From CAXNKH01 sp049296795 (lineage in GTDB: Bacteria > Pseudomonadota > Gammaproteobacteria > Burkholderiales > Burkholderiaceae_C): 64,000 nucleotides of DNA. The position numbers and the translations under genes are program-made. Location of the stretch: positions 186,001 through 250,000 of the forward strand of contig JBAQTC010000015.1 of NCBI GenBank assembly GCA_049296795.1. The letters are read 5' to 3'. The notes under the pieces are model-generated. The model saw nothing but the letters and a program-made list of their open reading frames with translations. It was not told the origin of the DNA and did not search any database. This document shows positions 16,094 through 24,822 of the stretch, one piece after another. Numbering within the stretch: the first letter of the stretch is position 1; each line of letters begins with the position of its first letter.

Positions 16094-18664
16094 TTACCCC
16101 GAAATCATTGGTTGCAGATGCAAACTGTCGTCACCCTTGGTTTGTGTTCCCGTGATAGGTAACCACAAGGACACTCGACAGCCCGTCACTTCGGCGCCAT
16201 TGTAGAGGTTCTCTGCGCTAATCCGACCTTGGTGTGACTCGACAATCGAGCGGCACAAGTTCAGACCCATTCCCATGCCATCGGCCTTGGTTGAAAAGAA
16301 GGCCTGGTACATGCGCTCCATCACTTCAGGGGAAATACCCTGGCCCCTGTCGGTGACATCGAATTCGATAACGGGCTTGTTCTCATGCATTCTGGTTTTT
16401 ACGGTCAGCTCAACCCGTCGGTGTGCCATATCCCGCTGAGCCGCTTGGATCGACTCGGCAGCATTTTTCAGCAGGTTAATCAGTACCTGTTCAATCAAAA
16501 TGCGGTCAACTCGAATGGCCGGTAAATTCTCTTCCAGCTGGTAGCTCAGTTGAACCTGATGCCGGCGTAATTCAATTTCAGCCAGATCCACCGCTTCATT
16601 GACCATGGGTGCCACTTCAGTGAGGGTTCGGTTGGGCTCACTGCGCCGGACAAAGGAGCGGATGCGATGAATGATTTGACCGGCCCGCTGGGCTTGATGG
16701 GCGGTTTTCTCCAGTGCCCCGAGCAAATCGGACTCTTCCATCTGCTGCGCTTTGATACGCGTCAGCATGCCGCTGCAATAGTTGCTGATGGCGGTCAGGG
16801 GTTGGTTTAGTTCATGGGCCACTGTTGACGCCATCTCGCCCATGGTGACCAAGCGGCTGATGTTGTGGGCGCGCGCTTCCTGGGCTGCGGATTGTTCCTC
16901 TGCCAATCGTCGGGCACTGATGTCGGAGGCAATGACCATTTGGACCGGCCTGCCGTCGACCCACTTCAAATGACGGATACGGACTTCGATCCATTTTCCC
17001 AAATTACTTAAATAGATCTCAATATGGTCTCGGTCTAAATCGCCCGGGATGGGGTCAGATGGGAGCTCGGTGGCGAGGTCAAGTTCGGGCTCATTGCCTC
17101 GGCTGTTATCGACTGTGATTCCGGCTTTTACCAGTAACTGAAGGTGCCCCAGCCGACCACCAAACCACTGCCGATACAGCCTGTTGGAAAATAACAATTC
17201 GTTGGTTCCAACGGGGGCGACTGAGACCGATGCATCGAGCGAATCCATCACGGTGGTGAAACGCTCGAACGAGGCAGAAAGCTGCTCTCGCACCCGGTTG
17301 GGTTCGGTAATGTCGGTAATCGATGTCATCCAGCCGGTTTGGGCACCGCGGGAGTCAATCAGGGGGGAAACGTATAAGCGGGCGTCAAACAGGGAGTCGT
17401 CACTACGCTTGATCCGAACTTGAATTCCTCCTTGCGGTGTTCGACCATCTAGTTCTTCCTGAAGTAAAAGCATCAAGCTAGCGCGGTCATCTTCGGGCCA
17501 ATAAGGGTATGGGGCTAATTTCCCCAACAAGTCATCTTCGCTCCAACCTGTCATTTGACAAAACGCTGTGTTGACATAGGTAATGCGACCCTGCAAATCC
17601 ATGGCGCGCATACCGGTGGAAATCGAGTTCTCCATGGCGCGTCGGAAATTGGTCTCTGCGACCAAGGCCTGCTGTGTCTGTTGGCGACGTTTGGTGTGTC
17701 GCCAATTGGCGATCAACATCCAAGACGTCAAAACGCTCAAAACACTGACCAGCCAAAACAAACCACTGCCAATCACGCCCAGTGAGGAACGGTAAGCCTG
17801 GCCACGCAAGATCAGGCCATTGCCCACTGGGGACACCGGAACTTCGTATTCGTTGATTGGTTGGGCCCAAGGCAGAATTTGCAGCGCTTGGTTGCGCACA
17901 GGGATGGCGCTGCCCGCCAGTCGCTGTCCCACACCATCGAGGAAAGAGACTGCGTAACGTGAAATGATTTCGCGTGGGACGGCGTAACGGTACAAGCCAT
18001 CCACTGAATATTCAGCCAGCAGTACACCTGAGAATCTTCCACCTTGCGTCATCGGGATGTGAAGTTGCAGAAATGCCGTGCTGTCTGGGCTGCTTATTCT
18101 TTGGTCGTAGATCGGTTGCTGAAGATCACGTGCCAGGAAAAAATTGCTTTCTATCGAGGGGTCGGCTGGGGTTTCTCCAACTCGGCGCAGTTCTTTGTAG
18201 GGTAAATTAGCTGAACTGGCGCCAGCTTTGATTCGACGTTTGTCATCCAACCAGCTCAATTGCTGCAGCTCTGGAAACTGGCTGATCAAGGTGTCCGCCC
18301 TGGCCTTGAATTCATGGATGTCGAGCGATTTATTCGAAAGTTCCTGGGTTATGCGCATCAGCTGCTCTTGACGTTCCAAGAGACGCAGCCGCAATCCTTG
18401 TTGCGCATACTCCACGTCATGCCGAATCGCTTCATGCTCTCTTTCAATTTCTTCCAGTCTTAAATAGGCGAATGAAACAATGATGGCTACAAAAAACAGC
18501 AGTACCGCCAGCAACGGGGCCAACACGGCGTAACGATCTTGTCGATGCGGCGCTTGACCACGCCACCAGTGCGTGATTCGTCCGACCCAATCTGTAGGCG
18601 CCAGGTTTGCTCCAAGCCAATTCAATGGTGATCTCATGTTGTCAGTGTAGGGGACAGCGCGCAT
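16094..18664 (-). CDS. Membrane PAS sensor histidine kinase
   Basis: This 856-residue kinase has a membrane segment at about 46-67, a periplasmic region to about 293, and a second membrane segment at about 294-316. A PAS domain (about 335-455), a further PAS-like segment, a DHp helix with phospho-acceptor His near 617 (STVAHELNQPLTAISNY), and an HATPase domain with DRGQGISPEV and GMGMGLNLCRSI follow. The layout resembles DctB/FixL-type sensors of carboxylates, so an extracytoplasmic ligand is plausible; that is inference. ATG 18664 is given, and ATG 18637 is possible; neither has a clear ribosome site. It is divergent from the pyruvate dehydrogenase operon across 142 bases. Confidence 0.92.
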   Translation of the reverse strand: MRAVPYTDNMRSPLNWLGANLAPTDWVGRITHWWRGQAPHRQDRYAVLAPLLAVLLFFVAIIVSFAYLRLEEIEREHEAIRHDVEYAQQGLRLRLLERQEQLMRITQELSNKSLDIHEFKARADTLISQFPELQQLSWLDDKRRIKAGASSANLPYKELRRVGETPADPSIESNFFLARDLQQPIYDQRISSPDSTAFLQLHIPMTQGGRFSGVLLAEYSVDGLYRYAVPREIISRYAVSFLDGVGQRLAGSAIPVRNQALQILPWAQPINEYEVPVSPVGNGLILRGQAYRSSLGVIGSGLFWLVSVLSVLTSWMLIANWRHTKRRQQTQQALVAETNFRRAMENSISTGMRAMDLQGRITYVNTAFCQMTGWSEDDLLGKLAPYPYWPEDDRASLMLLLQEELDGRTPQGGIQVRIKRSDDSLFDARLYVSPLIDSRGAQTGWMTSITDITEPNRVREQLSASFERFTTVMDSLDASVSVAPVGTNELLFSNRLYRQWFGGRLGHLQLLVKAGITVDNSRGNEPELDLATELPSDPIPGDLDRDHIEIYLSNLGKWIEVRIRHLKWVDGRPVQMVIASDISARRLAEEQSAAQEARAHNISRLVTMGEMASTVAHELNQPLTAISNYCSGMLTRIKAQQMEESDLLGALEKTAHQAQRAGQIIHRIRSFVRRSEPNRTLTEVAPMVNEAVDLAEIELRRHQVQLSYQLEENLPAIRVDRILIEQVLINLLKNAAESIQAAQRDMAHRRVELTVKTRMHENKPVIEFDVTDRGQGISPEVMERMYQAFFSTKADGMGMGLNLCRSIVESHQGRISAENLYNGAEVTGCRVSLWLPITGTQTKGDDSLHLQPMISG

Positions 18665-18691
18665 GCACTTGGTGGATGCACGTGATCATAT

Positions 18692-18706
18692 TTTCATAAT
18701 ATGAAA
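18692..18706. promoter_or_regulatory. Perfect palindrome in the kinase-aceE intergenic region
   Basis: TTTCATA-A-TATGAAA is a perfect dyad with seven-base arms and a one-base centre. It lies 28 bases upstream of the kinase start and 100 bases upstream of aceE, so it could serve either gene as an operator. Confidence 0.45.
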
Positions 18707-18722
18707 TACAAATGCATGATTT

Positions 18723-18751
18723 GAAACTCCATCAGAATTATGAGAAACTCC
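18723..18751. promoter_or_regulatory. Direct repeats GAAACTCC at 21-base spacing upstream of aceE
   Basis: GAAACTCC occurs at 18723-18730 and again at 18744-18751. The 21-base start-to-start distance is two helical turns, as expected for a dimeric activator binding one face of DNA. A TAGAAA that could act as a -10 box lies nearby at about 18760. The binding protein is unknown; the adjacent FixJ-like regulator is a candidate. Confidence 0.45.
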
Positions 18752-18806
18752 GAACACCGTAGAAAATGACGACGGTACAAAATAACATCGATACCAAGAG
18801 AACATC

Positions 18807-21509
18807 ATGTCAGCTTCACAAGAGAAGATCTCCGCCGCAGCAGTCAACGAAGACAGCGCGGAAACCCGTGAATGGTTGCAAGCCTTGTCGGCCGTGATCG
18901 AGCAGGAGGGGCCACAACGTGCGCACGATTTACTAGAGCAGTTGATCGAGCATGCGCGCCAGAACAGCATCGATATGCCGTTTTCGGCCAACACGGCATA
19001 TGTCAATACGATCGAGGCTGACGCAGAAGCGCCTTGCCCGGGAAATTTGGAAATTGAAGAGCGTCTGCGCGCCTACATGCGCTGGAATGCCATGGCGATG
19101 GTGGTCAAGGCCAATAAGTTCAATCCCGAAGACGGTGGGGACTTGGGCGGTCATATCAGCTCTTTTGCCTCAGTGGCCAATATGTTCGGGGCTGGCTTCA
19201 ACCATTTCTGGCACGCTGAGAATGAAAACCATGGGGGCGATTGCCTTTATATCCAGGGCCATAGCTCGCCCGGTGTCTATGCCCGAGCCTATTTGGAAGG
19301 CCGCTTGACTGAAGAGCAACTGTTGAACTTCCGGCAGGAAGTCGATGGCAAGGGGATTTCGAGCTACCCCCACCCTAAGCTGATGCCCGAGTTCTGGCAG
19401 TTCCCCACAGTGTCGATGGGCTTGGGCCCCTTGATGGCGATTTACCAGGCCCGATTTCTCAAATACCTCCATGCCCGAGGCATTGCCAATACCGAGAACC
19501 GCAAAGTTTGGGTCTTTTGCGGTGATGGTGAAATGGATGAAGTCGAATCCCTTGGCGCTATTGGTCTGGCAGCGCGTGAAAACCTAGACAACTTGATTTT
19601 CGTGATTAACTGTAATTTGCAGCGACTTGACGGCCCAGTACGGGGCAACGGCAAGATTATCCAGGAGCTCGAAGGCGAGTTTCGTGGTGCCGGTTGGAAT
19701 GTGATCAAGTTGTTGTGGGGCAGTTACTGGGAGCCACTCCTTGCCAAAGACAAAGATGGCGAATTGCGCAAACTGATGATGGAAACGGTCGATGGTGATT
19801 ACCAGGCCATGAAAGCCAATGATGGTGCGTTCGTCCGAAAAAACTTCTTTGGCAAAAATCCCAAGACCTTGGAGATGGTGTCCAAAATGAGTGACGAGGA
19901 CGTATGGCGTTTGCAACGCGGCGGGCATGATCCGAAAAAAGTTTATGCCGCTTACCATCAGGCGGTCCACCACAAAGGACAGCCCACCGTATTGCTGATC
20001 AAGACAGTCAAAGGTTTTGGCATGGGCAAGAGCGGAGAAGGCAAGAACACCGCTCACCAGACCAAGAAACTGACCGAAGACGACATTCGGGCTTTCAGGG
20101 ACAGATTCAATATCCCGATTCCCGACGACCAACTCGCCAGTCTGCCTTTCTACAAGCCAGCTGACAACACTCCGGAGATGAAGTACCTGCACGAAAGGCG
20201 CCAAGCACTTGGTGGTTACCTGCCGCATCGCCGGACCAAGGCGGATGAGCAACTCAAAGTGCCTGAATTGGAGGTTTTTAAGGCGGTACTGGAGCCCACG
20301 GTCGCTGGGCGTGAGATTTCGACGACTCAGGCTTATGTCCGGTTCTTAACGATACTGTTGCGGGACAAAGAATTGGGCCCGCGTGCTGTCCCCATCCTGG
20401 TCGATGAGGCGCGTACCTTCGGTATGGAAGGTTTGTTTCGACAGATCGGTATCTACAACCCCAAGGGTCAGCTCTATACCCCGGTCGACAAGGAGCAGGT
20501 GAGCTATTACAAGGAAGACAAATCGGGTCAGATCCTGCAAGAAGGCATTAATGAAGCCGGCGGCATGTCGAGCTGGATCGCCGCAGCGACGTCCTACAGC
20601 ACCAGCAACCGCATCATGGTTCCGTTCTACATCTATTACTCGATGTTCGGTTTGCAGCGCGTTGGCGATCTGGCCTGGGCTGCCGGCGATATGCAGGCAC
20701 GTGGCTTCTTGTTGGGTGGTACTTCCGGTCGAACCACACTCAATGGCGAAGGGCTACAGCATGAGGATGGTCACAGCCACGTGCTGGCCAGCACCATCCC
20801 TAACTGCATCAGCTACGACCCGACGTTTGCCCATGAAGTCGGCGTGATCCTGCACCATGGACTCAAGCGCATGGTAGAGCGCCAAGACGATGTGTACTTC
20901 TACATCACCTTGCTCAATGAAAACTACCCCATGCCGGGCCTGATTGCCGGGACCGAGGAGCAAATCATCAAAGGCATGTACCTATGTAAAGAAGGTCCCA
21001 AGCTGACGCCTCGGGTCCAGTTGCTGGGTTCGGGAACCATTCTGCGTGAATCTCTGGCAGCTCAGGTGTTGTTGGAGCAGGACTGGGGCGTTGCCGCCAA
21101 TGTCTGGAGTTGCCCGAGCTTTAACGAACTCGCCCGCGACGGACAGGACTGTGAGCGTTGGAATTTGCTGCATCCGACGGAGACACAACGCATTTCGTTT
21201 GTTTCTCAGCAATTGGAAAAACACAGTGGACCCGTGGTGGCTTCCACCGATTACATCAAAGCCTATTCAGAGCAAATCAGGTCATTCATTCCCAAAGGCC
21301 GAAGCTACAAAGTGCTCGGTACTGACGGTTTTGGCCGTAGCGACTTCCGCTCCAAATTGCGCGAGCATTTTGAGGTGAACCGCCACTACATTGTTCTCGC
21401 GGCTTTGAAAGCCCTGAGCGAAGATGGAACCCTGCCGGTGGCCAAGGTGGCGCAGGCGATTGAAAAATACAGTATCAAGGTTGACAAAATCAATCCGCTT
21501 TATGCATGA
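18807..21509 (+). CDS. aceE: Pyruvate dehydrogenase E1 component (homodimeric type)
   Basis: The 900-residue thiamine diphosphate enzyme decarboxylates pyruvate and acetylates the lipoyl arm of AceF. The ThDP motif GDGEMDEVESLG through VINCNLQ lies at about residues 235-270, and the N-terminal E2-binding segment (REWLQALSAVIEQEGPQRAH) is typical. Length fits the 880-900 residue family. It heads a probable transcript aceE-aceF-lpdA, with aceF starting seven bases after its stop. The upstream region with palindrome and direct repeats is shared with the divergent PAS kinase. Confidence 0.98.
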   Translation: MSASQEKISAAAVNEDSAETREWLQALSAVIEQEGPQRAHDLLEQLIEHARQNSIDMPFSANTAYVNTIEADAEAPCPGNLEIEERLRAYMRWNAMAMVVKANKFNPEDGGDLGGHISSFASVANMFGAGFNHFWHAENENHGGDCLYIQGHSSPGVYARAYLEGRLTEEQLLNFRQEVDGKGISSYPHPKLMPEFWQFPTVSMGLGPLMAIYQARFLKYLHARGIANTENRKVWVFCGDGEMDEVESLGAIGLAARENLDNLIFVINCNLQRLDGPVRGNGKIIQELEGEFRGAGWNVIKLLWGSYWEPLLAKDKDGELRKLMMETVDGDYQAMKANDGAFVRKNFFGKNPKTLEMVSKMSDEDVWRLQRGGHDPKKVYAAYHQAVHHKGQPTVLLIKTVKGFGMGKSGEGKNTAHQTKKLTEDDIRAFRDRFNIPIPDDQLASLPFYKPADNTPEMKYLHERRQALGGYLPHRRTKADEQLKVPELEVFKAVLEPTVAGREISTTQAYVRFLTILLRDKELGPRAVPILVDEARTFGMEGLFRQIGIYNPKGQLYTPVDKEQVSYYKEDKSGQILQEGINEAGGMSSWIAAATSYSTSNRIMVPFYIYYSMFGLQRVGDLAWAAGDMQARGFLLGGTSGRTTLNGEGLQHEDGHSHVLASTIPNCISYDPTFAHEVGVILHHGLKRMVERQDDVYFYITLLNENYPMPGLIAGTEEQIIKGMYLCKEGPKLTPRVQLLGSGTILRESLAAQVLLEQDWGVAANVWSCPSFNELARDGQDCERWNLLHPTETQRISFVSQQLEKHSGPVVASTDYIKAYSEQIRSFIPKGRSYKVLGTDGFGRSDFRSKLREHFEVNRHYIVLAALKALSEDGTLPVAKVAQAIEKYSIKVDKINPLYA

Positions 21510-21516
21510 GGCAGTT

Positions 21517-22863
21517 ATGGCAGTCATAGAAATCAAAGTTCCTGATATTGGTGATTTTTCTGAAGTTTCGGTGATCGAGGTTCTGGTCAAACCAGGCGAC
21601 ACGATCCGGGCCGAGCAGTCATTGATCACGGTGGAGTCCGACAAGGCTTCGATTGAAATTCCCTCCAGCCAGTCCGGCGTGGTCAAGGAAATCTTGGTGA
21701 AACTCGGTGACAAGGTGCGCGAAGGCTCGGTGGTTTTGCTGCTCGAAGGAACCCAGGCCGGTGATAGCCTGCCAGCTTCGCCGGCCAGCGTTCCCGTGGC
21801 GCAGCCTGTCATCAGTACACCGACCCCAGAGCCAAGCGCAACTGCGCCGTCTGTGAGTGCGCCGACAAGTACAGCGACAATGGTGGTGGCAACTCCGTCC
21901 TTGCCAAGCGAGGCGCCGCTTACCTTGGGTCAATTGCCCCACGCCTCGCCTTCGGTACGCAAATTCGCGCGTGAACTTGGTGTCCCACTCGACGAGGTTA
22001 AGGGCTCGGGGCCGAAGGGGCGTATCACCCAGGAAGATGTGCAAAATTTCACGCGCGCAGTGATGTCCGGCGACACACAAACCCGTGCCAGCAGCGTGCA
22101 GGGCAGTTCAACCGCAGGACTGGGTGGTCTGAGCCTGTTGGCTTGGCCGAAAGTCGATTTCGCCAAATTCGGACCGGTTCAGCGGCAGGACCTGTCGCGC
22201 ATCAAAAAGATCAGTGGCGCCAATTTGCACCGCAACTGGGTCATGATTCCGCATGTCACCAACCATGACAATGCCGATATCACTGAACTCGAAGCGCTGC
22301 GCGTCAAGCTCAACCAGGAGCAAAGTGGCGGCCAAGCGGCCAAAGTCACCATGCTGGCTTTTGTGATCAAAGCTTGTGTCGCTGCGCTCAAGAAATTCCC
22401 TGAATTCAACGCCTCACTCGATGGTGAGCAGCTGGTTTATAAGCAGTATTACCACATCGGTTTTGCGGCCGACACACCGAACGGCTTGGTGGTACCCGTG
22501 CTGCGCGACGCCGATCAGAAAGGTATTGCCCAGTTGTCGCAAGAACTCAGCGAACTGTCTAAAAAGGCCCGCGATGGAAAATTGGCTGCGGCTGATATGA
22601 CGGGGGGCTGCTTCTCGATCTCATCGCTCGGCGGTATTGGTGGGCGTTACTTTCACCCCATCATCAACGCGCCAGAAGTGGCTATTTTGGGCATCAGCAA
22701 GTCAGTGATGGAGCCGGTATGGAACGGCCTGGAGTTTGTTCCACGGCTGATGTTGCCACTGTCTTTGAGTTACGACCATCGGGTCATTGATGGTGCGACA
22801 GCTGCTCGCTTCAACGTTTACCTGGCCCAGTTATTGGCCGATTTCCGTCGCGTCTTACTCTAA
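21517..22863 (+). CDS. aceF: Dihydrolipoamide acetyltransferase, E2 of pyruvate dehydrogenase
   Basis: The 448-residue protein has one N-terminal lipoyl domain with K43 in ESDKASIE, an Ala/Pro/Thr-rich linker (about 85-140), a peripheral-subunit binding domain (ASPSVRKFARELGVPLDEVK), and a C-terminal catalytic domain ending with the active-site SYDHRVIDGA near residue 421. It transfers the acetyl group to CoA and forms the complex core. ATG 21517 is chosen because the lipoyl domain starts there and GAGG lies five bases upstream. Some family members have two or three lipoyl domains; here the count is one, with another on LpdA. Confidence 0.97.
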   Translation: MAVIEIKVPDIGDFSEVSVIEVLVKPGDTIRAEQSLITVESDKASIEIPSSQSGVVKEILVKLGDKVREGSVVLLLEGTQAGDSLPASPASVPVAQPVISTPTPEPSATAPSVSAPTSTATMVVATPSLPSEAPLTLGQLPHASPSVRKFARELGVPLDEVKGSGPKGRITQEDVQNFTRAVMSGDTQTRASSVQGSSTAGLGGLSLLAWPKVDFAKFGPVQRQDLSRIKKISGANLHRNWVMIPHVTNHDNADITELEALRVKLNQEQSGGQAAKVTMLAFVIKACVAALKKFPEFNASLDGEQLVYKQYYHIGFAADTPNGLVVPVLRDADQKGIAQLSQELSELSKKARDGKLAAADMTGGCFSISSLGGIGGRYFHPIINAPEVAILGISKSVMEPVWNGLEFVPRLMLPLSLSYDHRVIDGATAARFNVYLAQLLADFRRVLL

Positions 22864-22879
22864 AAAGTTTCAGGTATCT

Positions 22880-24718
22880 ATGGCAATTTTAGAAATCAAA
22901 GTCCCTGATATTGGTGACTTCTCCGAAGTGACTGTGATCGAGTTGTTGGTCAAGCTGGGTGACAGCATCACGGCGGATCAAAGTTTGATCACGGTGGAGA
23001 GTGACAAAGCCTCATTGGAAATACCGTCCAGCCATGCTGGCGTGATTCGAGAAATCAAAGTCAAACTGGGTGACCAAGTCAAACAAGGTTCGGTCTTGCT
23101 GCAGCTTGAAGTGGCCGAGCAAGCTGTGCCAAGCATCGCAGTAGACAAAGTGGCACAGCAAGCAAGTCAGTCCTTGCCCGTTACGCCGGTCCACCCCATC
23201 AGTAGCGCGCAGCCGACTGCCAGCTGGATAGGAACGGCGGAACTGGACTGCGACTTGCTGGTGCTCGGCGCTGGCCCCGGTGGCTACAGCGCAGCCTTTC
23301 GTGCTGCCGACCTCGGCCTCAAAGTGGTTCTGGTCGAGCGCTATGCCACCATCGGCGGGGTTTGCCTGAACGTGGGTTGCATCCCGTCCAAAGCGCTGCT
23401 GCACGTGGCCGCCGTGATGGACGAGGTCAGCCATCTGGGTGCACTGGGCATTGAGTTTGGTGCGCCCAAGGTTAACGTGGACACCCTGCGTGGCCACAAA
23501 GAAAAAGTCATTGGCAAGCTCACGGGTGGCTTGGCCGCGATGGCCAAGATGCGCAAGGTCACGATCGTGCGCGGCTATGGCAATTTTGTTGGCGCCAACC
23601 ACGTTGAAGTAGAAGAAACATCAGGCACGGCGCAAACTAAAACCGGCAGCAAAAAAATCATTGCCTTCAAGAAGGCGATCATTGCTGCCGGCTCCCAAGC
23701 CGTGCGTCTGCCCTTCATGCCCGTTGATCCGCGCGTGGTGGACAGCACTGGCGCGCTGGAACTCGCGAGTGTTCCCAAGCGCATGTTGATCCTGGGCGGT
23801 GGCATCATCGGCCTGGAAATGGGCACGGTCTACAGCACCCTGGGCGCGCGCCTGGACGTGGTGGAAATGCTGGATGGCCTGATGCAGGGCGCGGATCGCG
23901 ACTTGGTCAAAGTTTGGCAAAAAATGAATGCGCCGCGTTTTGACAACATCATGCTCAAGACCAAGACCGTCTCCGCTCGTGCTTTGCCTGAAGGCATTGA
24001 AGTGACGTTCGCGTCAGCCGAAGAGGGCGGAACGGCCCCCGCGCCACAGGTGTACGACCTGGTGCTGCAAGCCGTAGGCCGTACCCCCAACGGCAAGAAA
24101 ATCGGTGCCGACCAAGCCGGTGTCGCCGTCACAGACCGTGGCTTCATCAACGTCGATATTCAGATGCGCACCAACGTGCCGCACATCTTCGCTATTGGCG
24201 ACATCGTCGGCCAGCCCATGCTGGCGCACAAAGCGGTGCACGAGGCGCATGTGGCAGCGGAAGTGATTGCCGGTGAACTGCAAGGCAACCTAAGCCTGAT
24301 GAAAACCGCCTTCAATGCAAGAGTGATCCCTAGCGTGGCCTACACCGACCCTGAAGTGGCCTGGGTCGGTTTGACCGAAGACCAGGCCAAGGCGCAGGGC
24401 ATTAAGGTCAAAAAGGGTCTGTTCCCATGGGCCGCATCCGGCCGCGCCATTGCCAATGGCCGCGACGAAGGCGTCACCAAGCTGCTGTTTGACGACAGTC
24501 CCGAAGCCCACGGCCACGGCAAGATCTTGGGCGGCGGCATGGTCGGAACCCACGCCGGTGACATGATTGGCGAGATTGCACTGGCGATTGAAATGGGCGC
24601 CGACGCCATCGACATTGGCAAAACCATTCACCCCCATCCCACGCTGGGCGAGAGTATCGGCATGGCAGCGGAAGTGGCGCATGGGAGTTGCACGGATTTG
24701 CCGCCGACACGTAAGTAG
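22880..24718 (+). CDS. lpdA: Dihydrolipoyl dehydrogenase (E3) with N-terminal lipoyl domain
   Basis: The 612-residue protein begins with a lipoyl domain nearly the same as that of AceF (K43 in ESDKASLE), then an Ala/Gln-rich linker (about 85-115) and a full E3 core. The core has an FAD motif (LVLGAGPGGYSAAFRAA), redox disulfide GGVCLNVGCIPSK (Cys near 161 and 166), a central NAD motif GGGIIGLEMG and the C-terminal His-Glu pair in HPHPTLGES. It reoxidises dihydrolipoamide with NAD+. Lipoyl-bearing E3 proteins are known in some betaproteobacteria. The base composition jumps from about 50% G+C in the lipoyl part to about 62% in the E3 core by hand count. Confidence 0.96.
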   Translation: MAILEIKVPDIGDFSEVTVIELLVKLGDSITADQSLITVESDKASLEIPSSHAGVIREIKVKLGDQVKQGSVLLQLEVAEQAVPSIAVDKVAQQASQSLPVTPVHPISSAQPTASWIGTAELDCDLLVLGAGPGGYSAAFRAADLGLKVVLVERYATIGGVCLNVGCIPSKALLHVAAVMDEVSHLGALGIEFGAPKVNVDTLRGHKEKVIGKLTGGLAAMAKMRKVTIVRGYGNFVGANHVEVEETSGTAQTKTGSKKIIAFKKAIIAAGSQAVRLPFMPVDPRVVDSTGALELASVPKRMLILGGGIIGLEMGTVYSTLGARLDVVEMLDGLMQGADRDLVKVWQKMNAPRFDNIMLKTKTVSARALPEGIEVTFASAEEGGTAPAPQVYDLVLQAVGRTPNGKKIGADQAGVAVTDRGFINVDIQMRTNVPHIFAIGDIVGQPMLAHKAVHEAHVAAEVIAGELQGNLSLMKTAFNARVIPSVAYTDPEVAWVGLTEDQAKAQGIKVKKGLFPWAASGRAIANGRDEGVTKLLFDDSPEAHGHGKILGGGMVGTHAGDMIGEIALAIEMGADAIDIGKTIHPHPTLGESIGMAAEVAHGSCTDLPPTRK

Positions 24719-24734
24719 CAGCAGTTACACTGGT

Positions 24735-24768
24735 GCCCAAAAAGGTCGAGAAGGCCTTTGCTTTGGGC
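24735..24768 (+). terminator. Interrupted hairpin after lpdA
   Basis: GCCCAAA (24735-24741) can pair with TTTGGGC (24762-24768), and inner AAGG (24742-24745) with CCTT (24755-24758), leaving a three-base bulge. It sits 16 bases after the lpdA stop. No T tract follows, so it may slow or partly end transcription of the pyruvate dehydrogenase genes, or stabilise their 3' end. Confidence 0.35.
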
Positions 24769-24822
24769 TTCGGTCTGGCGATCGGTGCCTTCAGCTTCTC
24801 GGGTTCACCTTAGGGAGTTCAA

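Noticed and set aside
24732..24812. 26-codon GTG frame after lpdA (VPKKVEKAFALG...)
   Set aside because: Very short, no ribosome site, and overlaps a likely hairpin; chance frame is the simplest view.
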